Positions 1 to 11,147 of a stretch of 34,217 nucleotides of DNA are shown here, piece by piece. The DNA comes from Setaria digitata (lineage: Eukaryota; Nematoda; Chromadorea; Rhabditida; Setariidae): the NCBI GenBank assembly GCA_003640385.1, contig RCAB01000601.1, forward strand, positions 1 to 34,217. Direction: 5' to 3'. Made by a program: the position numbers and the translations under genes. Below the pieces are notes generated by a model. It was not told where the DNA came from, made no database searches, and saw only the letters and a program-made list of their open reading frames with translations. How positions within the stretch are numbered: position 1 is the first letter of the stretch; every line of letters starts with the position of its first letter.

Positions 1-818
1 AAACTGGCCTGACCTGTTCCAGGAAAGTTCACTCAAGTTGACCCAATCAAACAAATCAAACACCGCTCTCTCTTCTAGTTTACTAATTCTCGTTTCGTTG
101 TGTTCATTTCCATCTTTTCTGAGCATAGTTCTACAGGTTATTGACCTAATTACCAGATGGATCAAATACATTTCTATAATAATTAATGCACAAGTTAATT
201 TGATTAATTACATCGAAGCGTAAAGTAGCATGACGGAAATTTTTCGTGAAGAGAAGAAACTTTACAGGAATCAATGTTGTTGGATAAAGCTGATGAAACA
301 TGAAGACTGCTAATTTTCTGAATATTATTGCATTATTGATTTGCGACTATAATTTTATATTCTCAAAATCTTGATAATTTTGATAATATAAAAATCTCAT
401 TATTTTAATCAATGAATTTATTTCAATTTCATTCATTTATCGAGAGCATCTATCTTTTAAAGTGATAAAATTTCATCATATCTTTGTTCATTTATCAATT
501 GAGCAGTTTGATAAAAGTTTAAAAATATCTAATTTAAAAAAAAAAAAAAAAATTAAATTGCTTTTCACTTGTTATGTGGAAAATACATTAATTAATGTGA
601 GGATTGACTAATCAACACTTTTAATTTATAAATTCATTACATAACACTGTAAAACTAACCTTATCTCATTAATCCTAGTTGTGCTTTAAAAAATAAAAAA
701 AAAGAAATCATAAAAATGGATGATATTTTGCAGTTTAGAAAAAGATGAAAAAAAAAAAAATTAAGAAGAAAGAAACTTTTTAGATGCTTGACAAAATTTC
801 TTAAATATTTTTAATCCG

Positions 819-820
<2 letters not shown>

Positions 821-850
<30 letters not shown>
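821..850 (+). repeat. poly-A tract, 30 bases
   Basis: An uninterrupted run of 30 A. It could be a length-unstable homopolymer or the tail of an old retroposed copy; no target-site duplication or retroposon body was recognised beside it. Confidence 0.9.
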
Positions 851-854
<4 letters not shown>

Positions 855-1651
855 CCCGACAGGAAAAGAGCATCGAGACAATAATTTCTGTTCAAACTGA
901 ATTGTGAAGTTGCCAAAACTGTCAATTTGTGTAATTAAATTTCATGCTTTAGCTTCTTTCGTTCTATGCTAGAAGAAGTCTTTTTTTGCTACCAATTTTA
1001 TCACAATATGCTAAAGTAGCACTTAGAAACATACTTCTTCTTTTTTTTTTTTCCTCATACCATTTTCATGTTCATATTAAGAGAGGAGAAATATGGATAA
1101 AAAATGATTTTTTCATCGGTTATTCAACAATTTTTCGAATTTCAAATTTAGTTTTTTATTAAAGATAATTTTTAATTTTTATTTTTCTCTTTTTTGATTA
1201 ACTCAATGATTGATTCATTTCCAACTTCACCAATTCATTTTTACTCATAATTTTTGAGATGCTTGTAAATTTATCTGCTTATGGAATATTAATTATCAGA
1301 TAACGGTATTGTAAATTAGTAATACAATTTATTAGATAACTAGTACTGTAATCACATAACTGTATTATTAGTAATATAAATTGTCAGATAAAGTGTAATA
1401 AAATTAGTGTTACATACTACCCTATTTTAAGTATTACAAATTGTTATTCTATTATAAAATTGATATTATTAATTATCAAAGAGAATATTTTAGAATATTT
1501 GTACCAATAATACATTTTATCTGGACTAAATATTTTACTCAATATAATGGGTAAGTGAAATGAATTTATTTTCTTTGCATTAATTTAAAATTGCAGAATT
1601 ATTAGAAAAAAAAACAAATGAGCAAATGGTCTAAATTGAATGATTTAGAAA

Positions 1652-1681
1652 GTAAATAAATAAATAAATAAATAAATAAAT
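1652..1681 (+). repeat. (TAAA)n microsatellite
   Basis: About seven tandem TAAA/AAAT units in otherwise non-coding AT-rich DNA. Confidence 0.9.
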
Positions 1682-2721
1682 GAACAAGTAAAATAAACAG
1701 TCCGAAACAAAAATAATAAAACTATGAGAAGATTTCAGTAGCAAAATTTTTTGATAATAAGCAATATGCAAAAATAAAAATCGAATTGAGTGATGTCAAA
1801 GCAATTTGCATAAATATTCTAATGTCAACATCAATTTTTGTTATTTCAATAAAAAAAAAAAAAAGAAGAAACTTTTTAATAAAATATTTGTGAAATTTCA
1901 AGACCTATCCATCTTCAAATTATCAATTACTCAGCTGAAATCAAACTAGTGATTACGAATTTATAGTAAATGAGCATGACAGTCGTTCACGTAGTATTAC
2001 GCGTTTTGCGTAACTCACTCATGATGCTATTCTTATACTAAGTAAAAGTTGAAAAATAAAAGTTCAACAATAGATAGTCCAAGTGGAAAGTTCCACACTG
2101 CTCGATTTGTGTAGGTTAATTTGCAACGAAATATTCAGCTACCTGAAATAATTAAAATAGAATTATTTGAACTAATCTGCGTTTGGAACTTAGAACTTGC
2201 TTGCAGAAATTACGTAAGTGAAAGTGTAAAATGAAATATGTGATGAAATGGAGTAACATTTAAGTAGGTAAAAATAAATGAGATTAGATTAGTAGAAGCA
2301 AGTCTGAAATAATGATTTTATGATTAATATATAACATAAATTTCTCTAAATTATTTCACTTCTTTATTTTTTTGAATTATTTTGAGCAGGTACTGAGAGA
2401 AGAAGTTAGGAATCTTCTACTACACACGAATAAAAGTGAAGAAATGTTAAGAGGTAACATTTGATAAGATCAGACAATTGATAAATGTGACAAATAAAAG
2501 GAACGCTTTTTTGTAGTTGTAAAACTATAGGTTCAAACATCGCGAACTATTGCAAGATTAAGTTCAAGTCCAAAGAAGATGTATTACTCTAAGAAGTAGG
2601 AATTTCAAGATCAACAACCTGCACCTCAGCGATTATATCTATTTGTAGATGAATGAGATGAATGGAAGAAGTAATTGCGGAAATTATTTCTATTTTGTAT
2701 TGTTAGAACAGAATGATTAGA

Positions 2722-2925
2722 ATAAAAATAGTGCAAGATTCAGAAGGTGTGTAGAACGATGATCTAGAAGTGGAATCGATTCTTCTAAAAGTGGTACAGG
2801 ATTCGGAAGCTGTCCAGATTCTACTAAAAGTAGTATGGAATTCAGAAGGTAATAAGTAAAAGCTAATCTAGTGATGAAATCGATCCTAGCAAAAAGTAGT
2901 ATGAGATTTAGAAGATGAATAGGAA
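2722..2925. repeat. degenerate 102-bp tandem duplication
   Basis: Two diverged copies, about 2722-2823 and 2824-2925, can be aligned by eye. Shared landmarks are AATCGAT at about 2774 and 2877, and a module of the form AAAAGTRGTAYRRRATTCRGAAG that occurs four times, at about 2722, 2786, 2824 and 2888, giving alternating 64 and 38 base spacing. The minus strand stays open across most of it and reads as a leucine-rich repeat-like peptide, but that follows from the repeat and is not taken as a gene. Confidence 0.65.
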
Positions 2926-5518
2926 GCTTGTCTAAAAGTGAAATCATGATTATTAGTGATGCGTGTACAGATAGAGAATAGTGTTGTTATTTACAACTTC
3001 ATCATTATCATGCGGAAGAGTAAGTAAGTAAGCTTATAGTGAGCTAATTTGTTTGAGGAACAAATGTTTGCATTTCTAACTTTCTTCCTTCCATTCCTTT
3101 CCTTATCCTTTTCCAGTCTTTCTTCTTCCCACTCATCTCTTACTGCTTTTAAATTCGTAAATGCTTGAAGAAAAGTACTCCCACGAGATAATTCTCATTT
3201 ATTCTAATTTTATTTATATCACAAATAGATTGAAGAAGGGTGTACAGTGGATTCATTCCTTCTCAACTTCCTGATTTCCAGCCTCTTCAGTCACTCAACC
3301 ATCTGAATCCATCCATCCATCTGTCCATCCATCCATCCATCTGTCCATCCATCCATCCATCTGTCCATCCATCCATCCATCTGTCCATCCATCCATCCAT
3401 CCATCCATCCATCTGTACATCCATCTATGCATCCATGTATCATCCATCAATCCATCTAGAGAGTACATTCATCCTCCATCTGCTGTTCACTCATCCATCT
3501 AGTATTCATCCAGGTATCCGTATCCATCATCTCTCTTCATCCATCTCTCTATCATTCATTCATCAATAAAACAGTGATTATATGGAGAAATTATTCGATA
3601 TCATATCACTATCTTGATATCAGTCTTACGCGCTATTGTTCAGTGTTCGAGATTTCATTTCACAGGAGAAGATATACGCATACATTCTTCGGTTTCTTTT
3701 TAGTTCAATAAGAAAAAAAAAAAAAAAAAACACATTTATTAGAAGCTAATGAATAAAGAAATTAGCAATTCATAGTGACTTAGTATGCTAATCTCGTCTC
3801 AACTTTTTACAAAATTCAAATTGTCACAATCAAATTTACAAACTATAACATAAAGTTAGGCTATTTATTTATATCTGCCTGAAAAAAAAAAAAAAAATGA
3901 TATTTCCGAAAATTTTGGTCTACGTTTAAAGCAAAAGCATTGAGTGATATTTCAGATATAAAATAAAGTTTTATTTTTGGAAAAAAAAAAGTCTATAGGA
4001 AAAGTTTATTTTTTTTTTTCTTTCAAATTTCAAGCCTTCTTTTGTTATCTTCATTTCAATGATTCAAAATTATTCTCACTCAAAGGAGTCTCTTTTCAAA
4101 GCCAAACTGACAAGACGAAATGTTTCTAGAAAGTAAGAATGAAAAAAATCCACAAGGAATGAGAAAGCAACTTGCTTTCTTTTTTTTTTTTTCGAGAAAA
4201 AAAAAAAGAAAAAGAAGAAGAAGAAAGAAAGTGAGAAATAAACAACAAATAGTTTAAGCAAGGAATGGATTAAAGAGAGTAGTGATTCCGGAAGACGTGG
4301 AAATCTCTTTGAAAATCTGATGGATTCTAAACTGAAATAATGATATGATGGATTACGATCAAGAAAATTCTCATTCATAAAATCCTCATTCATTTCCACC
4401 AAATCATAATTCTTGTAAATAAATTTGTGGAGCAAGAATTTTGGTAAAGTGATAGGTGAAGAGGAAAAAGGAAGAAGTGGAAAGGTCCAATTTCAGATAC
4501 TTTTTTTTAGATAAATAAGAAAAGCAAGGAAAAATAATTCCAAATTTCTAAAAATTTTGTATTTGTTTTTTTCTCCTTCAAATAAAATCTAGTTCATTTT
4601 ATTAAGTTCGGAATTAATAAATCAAAATAAATAGTTATATTTGAAAGAAAAGAACTCCGAATTCACTACTGTTTTGATATGCTTAAGTGGACATTTCACT
4701 AATTAATTGTAATTTAATCATACGATAGTACTATATCTAATGTAATTTAATGCAACATTTCAGTAATGTGCTATAATTTAGAGCAATATAATTAACTGAT
4801 AATGTATTAAAACAAGGAATCATTTCCTAAATTTGATTCATATCCACCCAGTCGTTATTAATGTGAAGCAAAAGGAGGATCGTAATATTTTCATTCTCAC
4901 TTTTTTTTTTTTTCTTTCAAAAATTTAAAAAATAAAAAAGTTATTATAATTGGAATTGGAGCATAATAACAAGAAATAAGGCTACTACAACTGTTGATTT
5001 CGCTTCCAATTAATGTTTGTTTTATCAATTTCACTGATAAGGAAGGAAATATTTAATTAGGAAAAAAAAAATCAACATCATTAGCATGATGATTAGATTA
5101 AATTTAAAGTGACAAATGATATTTCATTTTATTATTTTCACACCTAAAATTCCTGATTTTTTGTTTTTTTTTTTTCTTAATTTATAAAAAGAAAAATCAA
5201 GTAAATTGTTTAAAAAACATATATGATTTTGAAATTATTTTATTTTATTTTTTTTGCAAAATCAAAATATTTGTGGTATGAATAGAAAATTTCACTACTG
5301 AAATAGCCAAAAAATAGAATTTTCCATTCTTACAAAGCTAATAAATAAATTAAATATTTTACTTCAGCAAATAATAGCTACCAGTAAAATTAATTTCATA
5401 AAAATCTGACAAGAAGGTAATGAAAAATTATGGCTTGCATGAATATAAAAATTATATCGAATATTTGAGTTTTTTTTTTTTTTTTTTTACTGACGTTAAG
5501 TTAAATTAGGCAACATGG
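2926..5518. other. AT-rich intergenic DNA, no gene seen
   Basis: Contains the CCAT microsatellite described separately and numerous short poly-A/T runs. No exon with splice-site support was found. The 119-codon minus-strand open frame at 4076-4435 owes its length to purine-rich low-complexity sequence around 4180-4230 and has no recognisable protein character. Confidence 0.6.
3309..3457 (+). repeat. (CCAT)n microsatellite with 20-bp higher-order unit
   Basis: Tandem CCAT units are punctuated by CTGT, so that a 20-base unit (CTGT followed by four CCAT) repeats at 3321, 3341, 3361 and 3381 before the array becomes plain CCAT and then degenerates. It translates as His-Pro-Ser-Ile repeats in one frame, which is an artefact of the repeat. 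Confidence 0.92.
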
Positions 5519-5976
5519 AATACAGTGAAAAATGCTTCTTTTTTTTTTCTTTCTTTAAAATCACTTCACTTTTTTTCTTTAAATTTTGAAATTTAAAAGT
5601 TATGAGATAATAAATGAAAAAACTTTTTGTTAAAAATGGAAATTTTCTTTTTTAGATAAAGAAAAAGACGAGCAAAANCTTCTTTAAATTTTGAAATTTA
5701 AAAGTTATGAGATAATAAATGAAAAAAAAAGTTTTTTTTTTTTTGTTAAAAATGGAAATTTTCTTTTTTAGATAAAGAAAAAGACGAGCAAAANGCAACA
5801 ATACAGTGAAAAATGCTTCTTTTTTTTTTCTTTCTTTAAAATCACTTCACTTTTCTTCTTTAAATTTTGAAATTTAAAAGTTATGAGATAATAAATGAAA
5901 AAAAAAGTTTTTTTTTTTTTGTTAAAAATGGAAATTTTCTTTTTTAGATAAAGAAAAAGACGAGCAAAAAAAAAAA
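5519..5976. repeat. three near-identical segments separated by single Ns
   Basis: Essentially the same sequence (TTTAAATTTTGAAATTTAAA, TTATGAGATAATAAATGAAA, then TAGATAAAGAAAAAGACGAG) occurs before the N at 5678, between the Ns at 5678 and 5794, and after 5794. Copies differ mainly in homopolymer length. This pattern is expected where overlapping contig ends were joined without being merged, so the real locus may hold one copy. Confidence 0.8.
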
Positions 5977-6168
5977 AAGTGATGAAAATATCGTTTAGAA
6001 ATCATTCTGATTGTATCATTTGTTTTAATACGATTAAAGAGTGATAAGCGGATCATTCAAACTGATAAATTTGATGATAGCAAATTTTCTATAGCCATTT
6101 TTTGTGCAGAAACACATTTAAGCGAACAATTGCAATTAACCATTTCTATTAATAATTGTAAAATTAAA

Positions 6169-6336
6169 AAAAAGGCGAGAAAAAAAAAGAAAAAGGGGAA
6201 AAAACTNGGCGAGAAAAAAAGAAAAAGGGGAAAAAACTTATCAATCTTCATTAATAGCATTTTTTTTNAGGCGAGAAAAAAAAAGAAAAAGGGGAAAAAA
6301 CTTATCAATCTTCATTAATAGCATTTTTTTTTTCCC
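6169..6336. repeat. second set of N-separated repeated segments
   Basis: A segment beginning GGCGAGAAAA, continuing AAAAAGGGGAAAAAACT and in two copies TATCAATCTTCATTAATAGC appears three times around the single Ns at 6207 and 6268. Apparent open frames on both strands through here contain unknown residues and are low complexity. Most likely an assembly artefact. Confidence 0.8.
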
Positions 6337-6471
6337 TCTGATTAATCAGTAATAATAAATCAGGAAAAGAAAGGAAACGTAACGATTAAAGAGAAGCGAA
6401 GAAGCGAAAAGTAAAAATTAATGACTTTAGGCTAAATCATGCAAAAGTCAATTAAATGAAAATAAACCATT

Positions 6472-6655
6472 AAATTAAACGGAGAGAATTTTGTGCCATA
6501 AAGTTGAATTAATTCACTTTAAGATTATAAATTATTAAGTTAAATGAGACAAATTTTGTGCCATAAAGTTGAATTAATTCGTTTTAAGATTATAAATTAT
6601 TAAATTAAATGGGAAAAATTTTGTGCCATAAAGTTGAATTAATTCATTTTAAGAT
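6472..6655. repeat. 65-bp tandem repeat, about 2.8 copies
   Basis: Copies start at 6472, 6537 and 6602, exactly 65 bases apart. The core TTTTGTGCCATAAAGTTGAA is unchanged in all three; differences are a few substitutions before and after it. No open reading frame or known element accounts for it. Confidence 0.92.
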
Positions 6656-7083
6656 CAAGTACAATGAGAGAGAGAGAGAAAAAAAAAGGCAAAAATCATC
6701 ATTAATATATGGTTAATTGTTGAAAAAAAGTTTACTTGAAAAAAAATACTTATAAATTATTTATTTATTTATTTTTTTCTGCTCCTAAAACACAGAAGAA
6801 AAAAGAAAAAAAAAGTAAAACTAGATGTAATTGCAAATATTTGTTTTTTTTTTTCCATTCATTCACTATTTCACTATATTTACATTTATGTAGTTAAAAA
6901 AACAAAAAAAATTCTCGAATTTTCCCGATTATTTTTTTTTTTGTTTTGTTTTGTTCAAATGAAAATATCATGTTTACATAGAATAAAGTGAAATTTTTTC
7001 ACAAGATTATTGTTCATTTTCAACATATTCTTATTATTTATTTACTCCTTTCTTAAATCATACCATTTTCGAATTTCGTTCTC

Positions 7084-7084
<1 letters not shown>

Positions 7085-7131
<47 letters not shown>
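7085..7131 (+). repeat. (TTA)n microsatellite
   Basis: About 15 uninterrupted TTA/ATT trinucleotide units. Confidence 0.93.
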
Positions 7132-7134
<3 letters not shown>

Positions 7135-7285
7135 TAAATATTTTATATGTTATACTTCTCAATCAATTAATGTTGTTTAATTAATTGCAAACAAATTTCA
7201 ATAATTTCTTTTTTAAAGAAGCAGTTTTTTGTCTCAAACAATGTACCAATTAATAATTTTAATGGTTTTTTTTTTTTCCAATCCT

Positions 7286-7325
7286 CTCCCTCTTTCTTTC
7301 TCTCTCCCTCTCTCTCTCTCTCTTT
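7286..7325 (+). repeat. CT-rich microsatellite
   Basis: Imperfect pyrimidine tract ending in about nine CT units. Confidence 0.85.
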
Positions 7326-9094
7326 TTGCAAGTTAAATAATTCTATAATTAATTTTTTATTATTCGTTGTTTTTATTCTTTCCTCTTCTTTTTAAGTAAC
7401 TGATTAGATCTCTATCAGCTAAATTATATACATCTATTATAAAATATGGTTAGGAAAAAAAGAAAAAGAGAAATTAATGAACTTTCAATATTTCTCCTAC
7501 AATAAAATTAATTTTCCCTGGACGGTTTTGCTAAAAACCTTTCTGCCTTTTCATTTTCTTTTTTTTTTTTTTTCTTCCTCAGTCACTGAAAAGAATGATG
7601 AGATTTGTGTGAAAAGATCTGAGAATTAGCAAAAATTTTAAATTAAGTGGAGACAGTAAAAAAAAAAAAAGAAAATTTTTTTTTGGAAAACATTGTCTAA
7701 TTTTGAAAAGATTATAAAATTTGTTTGGTTTTAGCTTTTAACAAATTTTATACTGAATTTATTTATTCCTTTTTTTTTTCTTTTTTTTTTTTTTCAGGAA
7801 AAAAGAAACAAAAAGTGATAGATTAAAAGGATATGTCTAATCATTTAGACAGCCGTCAATCACTTATCAATTGTTATCACTATAATCTAAGCTTAAAGCT
7901 TAATAAAAGAATATTATATAACTTCATTTGCAAATTCTGTTTCTCATTTTTCCAGAGTGAAAAAAAAAAAAAGAAACCGCCAAGAGTAGCTTTTATATTA
8001 AATTTATATTAAAAAAAAAAATTACGAAATGAAGGGCTATTAAGAATTATATTAAAGAATTAATTACGGAAAAAAGCACTCTAATTAAGATATTTCGACT
8101 CTTTTCGATAATAATTCCTAATTCCTTCTTCATTTTGATTCCAATAAGTATAAAAATTTATTTTGCTTCCTTCCACTTCTTCTCTCTCTGGAAAAAAAAA
8201 ATGGGAAAGAAAAATAAAGAAATTGGCACTTAATTAATAAAAGCTTTTAATTCATTTTAAGTTTTCCATTATTAATAAATGAATGCTAGAAAATGTGACC
8301 TCTCCAAAGATAAATTATAAAAGAAAGCATAATTCTAAAAAAAAAAAAAAAGAAAAAAAAAGTGCAATTAAAATCTATTGAAAGAATACATCTATCTAGT
8401 CGAGTGACGTTAGGGCACTGATTAATTAATTAGTATGTGAAGCGGAAACAAAAAAAACAAAATGGAGTTTCGAGAAAAAATGAATGCAAATTAGCGAAAA
8501 TACGATGACAGTTGGTAAGTAGCTGCAGATACCGAAAAGCTAACACGGATAATAATTTTTTTTTTAAAATAATAATTTTTAGCAGTCGAATTTTTCGGCG
8601 TTAATTTCGAAAGGAAAAGAATGAAAGTAGAAAAAGCGAAAAATGTTTTAACACAAAAAGTATGAAATGTAAGTGAGAAAATAAAGCAAATTAATTCAGT
8701 AATGTATTTGCTAATTAATTATTCAAAATATTGTTGTATAAAATTATTCATTATTTATTCAATGTGAAAATAACTTTCTGCCACTTATGCATTATCAACT
8801 GTTGCATAAATGGAAAATGTATCAAATAAAAACAAATTTGTTATCAAAAAAGAAAAAAGAAAAGTTTTTACAGTTTTAATAATTGATAAATAAATATTGT
8901 TGACATTGATAAAAACAAACAAAAAATAAATAAATAAATAAATAAAAGATTTAAATGAATAGAAAGGAAAAAAGAAAAGAGTAAACGTTACTATTATGTA
9001 CTGAATATTTTGTGAAAATGTTTTCATCCCTAATTCAAACAGTAAATTGATGATTCAATTTCCGATGATATCACATGACATTTGCTTTTGTTTG

Positions 9095-9120
9095 TTTTTT
9101 TTTTTTTTTTTTTTTTTTTT
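9095..9120 (+). repeat. poly-T tract, 26 bases
   Basis: Uninterrupted T run in non-coding sequence. Confidence 0.9.
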
Positions 9121-11140
9121 CTGAATTAAATTCTTTTATTAATAATTTTTTAATTCCTAAACATTAGCAAATTGCATTCGCTGATATGTGAGTGTATGAG
9201 AATGAGAAACATTTTATCAAAATATCATAAGTTAAATATTTTAAAAACTGAACTTTAATAGTTCTAAATTTGCACAAAATACTGTTGCAAATTTAGTTGG
9301 AATTTTTAATTAAAATAGTTAAAATACCGAAAATAGTTGGAATACGAAAATACATACTGAAAATTCCTTTCTTACCGGAATGAAAAGAAAGTACATTCAA
9401 TTTTATTCACAAATATCGATTATTCTACATGAAATCTCAGTAATTTTTTGAAAATAGGACATATTTAGAATTAAACAAATTTTAATTACAATTTAATTGG
9501 GTCTGATTTATTGAAAATTTGAAAATTCCCATCTTTTAATTCATCGTATTTCATAAATCATTAATCTGCTGTAACTATTTTGCTCATTTACACTTCTTCG
9601 CTAAATAATATTTTAAGTATTTTCAACTATATTGTCAAACCTATTTTTCATTAAATCATGTTATTTTTTTTTTTTTTTTAAAGCATAAATAATATAAATC
9701 TTTAAAGAGTATCTATTTTTTTCTTCGCAGTAATATATTTTTTCCGCTTTCTTTAAATAATACTTTTTTCTCTTTAAATAATACATTTTTTTTTTCGTAA
9801 ATAGCATTTTCGGCAAAAATTTAGAAATTAAGCATTTTTTTTCTTAACTCTGAAGAAATATTGTGTGCAATAAATAATATTGTTATATATTTGTGCAGAA
9901 TTATATTTAATATTTATATAAATCCAAATTTATATATAGTACATAGAGATATTAAATATATTTATTACTACATTTTGTTTTTGTTTTTGATTTGCATTTT
10001 AAATTCATTTAAATAATGAAAGTCAAACAAAAAATAAATAAATAACTGCAAGGCATTATTAAAGATTTGAAAAGTGTAATATTTGGATTTGTGCAGAATT
10101 TTGTGCAGAAAAAAAAAAAAAAAGGAAAATAACAACTCTATTAATGGTAGATAATCAAAAATTCAACTGATTTATGAAAATATTTCGGAAAGCCCGATGT
10201 ATATTGCCATTTTATATACCTTTCTTTAAATACTCCCAAAGCTCTTTTTCTATTTTTCTTTTTTTTTTTTTTTTTTTCATTTAATAAATGGCATATTCAA
10301 AAATTTGTATTGGCATCTCGTGCCGCTCCGATATTAAATCGATATACCATAAAATTTTGACACAGATGTGCCAAAATTGTTTATTCAAACCATTGCAATG
10401 TGAAAAAAAAAAAAAAAGAAAAAAATTTGTTTTTTATGTCAACAGTGAAATAAATAATTTCAAATTATCATGTCAACTGAAAATATGTATGTTTTATTGT
10501 CTGATTATATATTCTAATTGTTAGATCAAAAAAATCAATGAAATATTGTCACCATTTATTAGTTAGTCTACTATAAAACATTCAAATTTTTTTCCTTCAA
10601 ATTTCTTAGATTGAAATTCGAATTCCTTTTAAATTTTATTGAATCAAACATGTTAAAAATCACAACAATGTCGCACTGATTAGAAAGAACAGTTCATCAG
10701 TATTATGTTATTCTGAAATCGTCGTATCAGTGGTAATTCGCGAACTGACCTTGTAACATGTGAGATGAGTTTGACCTTAACGGAATAATAATAACCTGAT
10801 TAGGTTAAATAATTTATGTGATCTAAAATAATGATTATTGAGGAAATTTGAGAATACAAATAAAGCAAAATATACCACAAATAAAATCATTTGCTAAATT
10901 TAATGTTCTCGGCTGGTTTGCTATTGTCATTCAGTCGTAAACAATTCAGACCAGTCTATCTTGAAATTAAGGCACCTTTCCTACTATTCAACTATCTAAG
11001 TAAATCACTGAATAGTTTCCTTTTCTTTTGTAACAGTTTAATGCTTGGGAATCTTCAGAATTAAGCATAAATTTTCAAGTTCAGTGAGATGAAGCTGACG
11101 GGGAAACGTAATGAATTAGCATAAGATAGGAACTGAAAAT

Positions 11141-11147
11141 GTTACAG
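11141..11147 (+). promoter_or_regulatory. possible trans-splice acceptor before the 150-aa gene
   Basis: GTTACAG directly abuts ATG at 11148. In nematodes an acceptor this close to a start codon commonly receives a spliced leader. An ordinary intron acceptor after an unseen upstream exon is the alternative. Confidence 0.45.

Larger units (their letters stand above)
1..2721. other. AT-rich intergenic DNA, no gene seen
   Basis: No exon-like open stretch with supporting splice sites was found on either strand. The sequence is strongly A+T rich with poly-A runs (for example a 30-base run at 821-850) and a TAAA-type microsatellite near 1652-1681. A small hairpin-forming motif (TTACGC, five bases, GCGTAA) lies near 1998-2014. 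The short open frame at 38-223 has no splice or start context and is not annotated. Confidence 0.6.
6660..11147. other. AT-rich intergenic DNA, no gene seen
   Basis: Dense in homopolymers and short repeats, with no supportable exon. The open frame at 10288-10524 (78 codons, with two Cys-X2-Cys-like spacings) lacks splice sites and is interrupted in character by a lysine-rich poly-A run. A slightly less AT-rich stretch at about 10680-11110 may be the 5' flank of the gene starting at 11148. Confidence 0.55.

Noticed and set aside
2717..2947. 76-codon minus-strand leucine-rich open frame
   Set aside because: Its repeats follow from the degenerate DNA duplication; no start context or splice sites support translation.
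3240..3569. 109-codon open frame rich in His-Pro-Ser-Ile
   Set aside because: It is only the translation of the CCAT microsatellite and has no splice or conservation support.
4076..4435. 119-codon minus-strand open frame
   Set aside because: It includes a long Phe/Lys stretch from homopurine sequence and has no recognisable domain or gene context.
6057..6318. Open frames on both strands across the Ns
   Set aside because: They contain unknown residues and low-complexity repeats produced by the assembly joins.
10288..10524. 78-codon open frame with Cys pairs
   Set aside because: A poly-A derived lysine run interrupts it, and neither a splice acceptor nor a similar protein is known to me.
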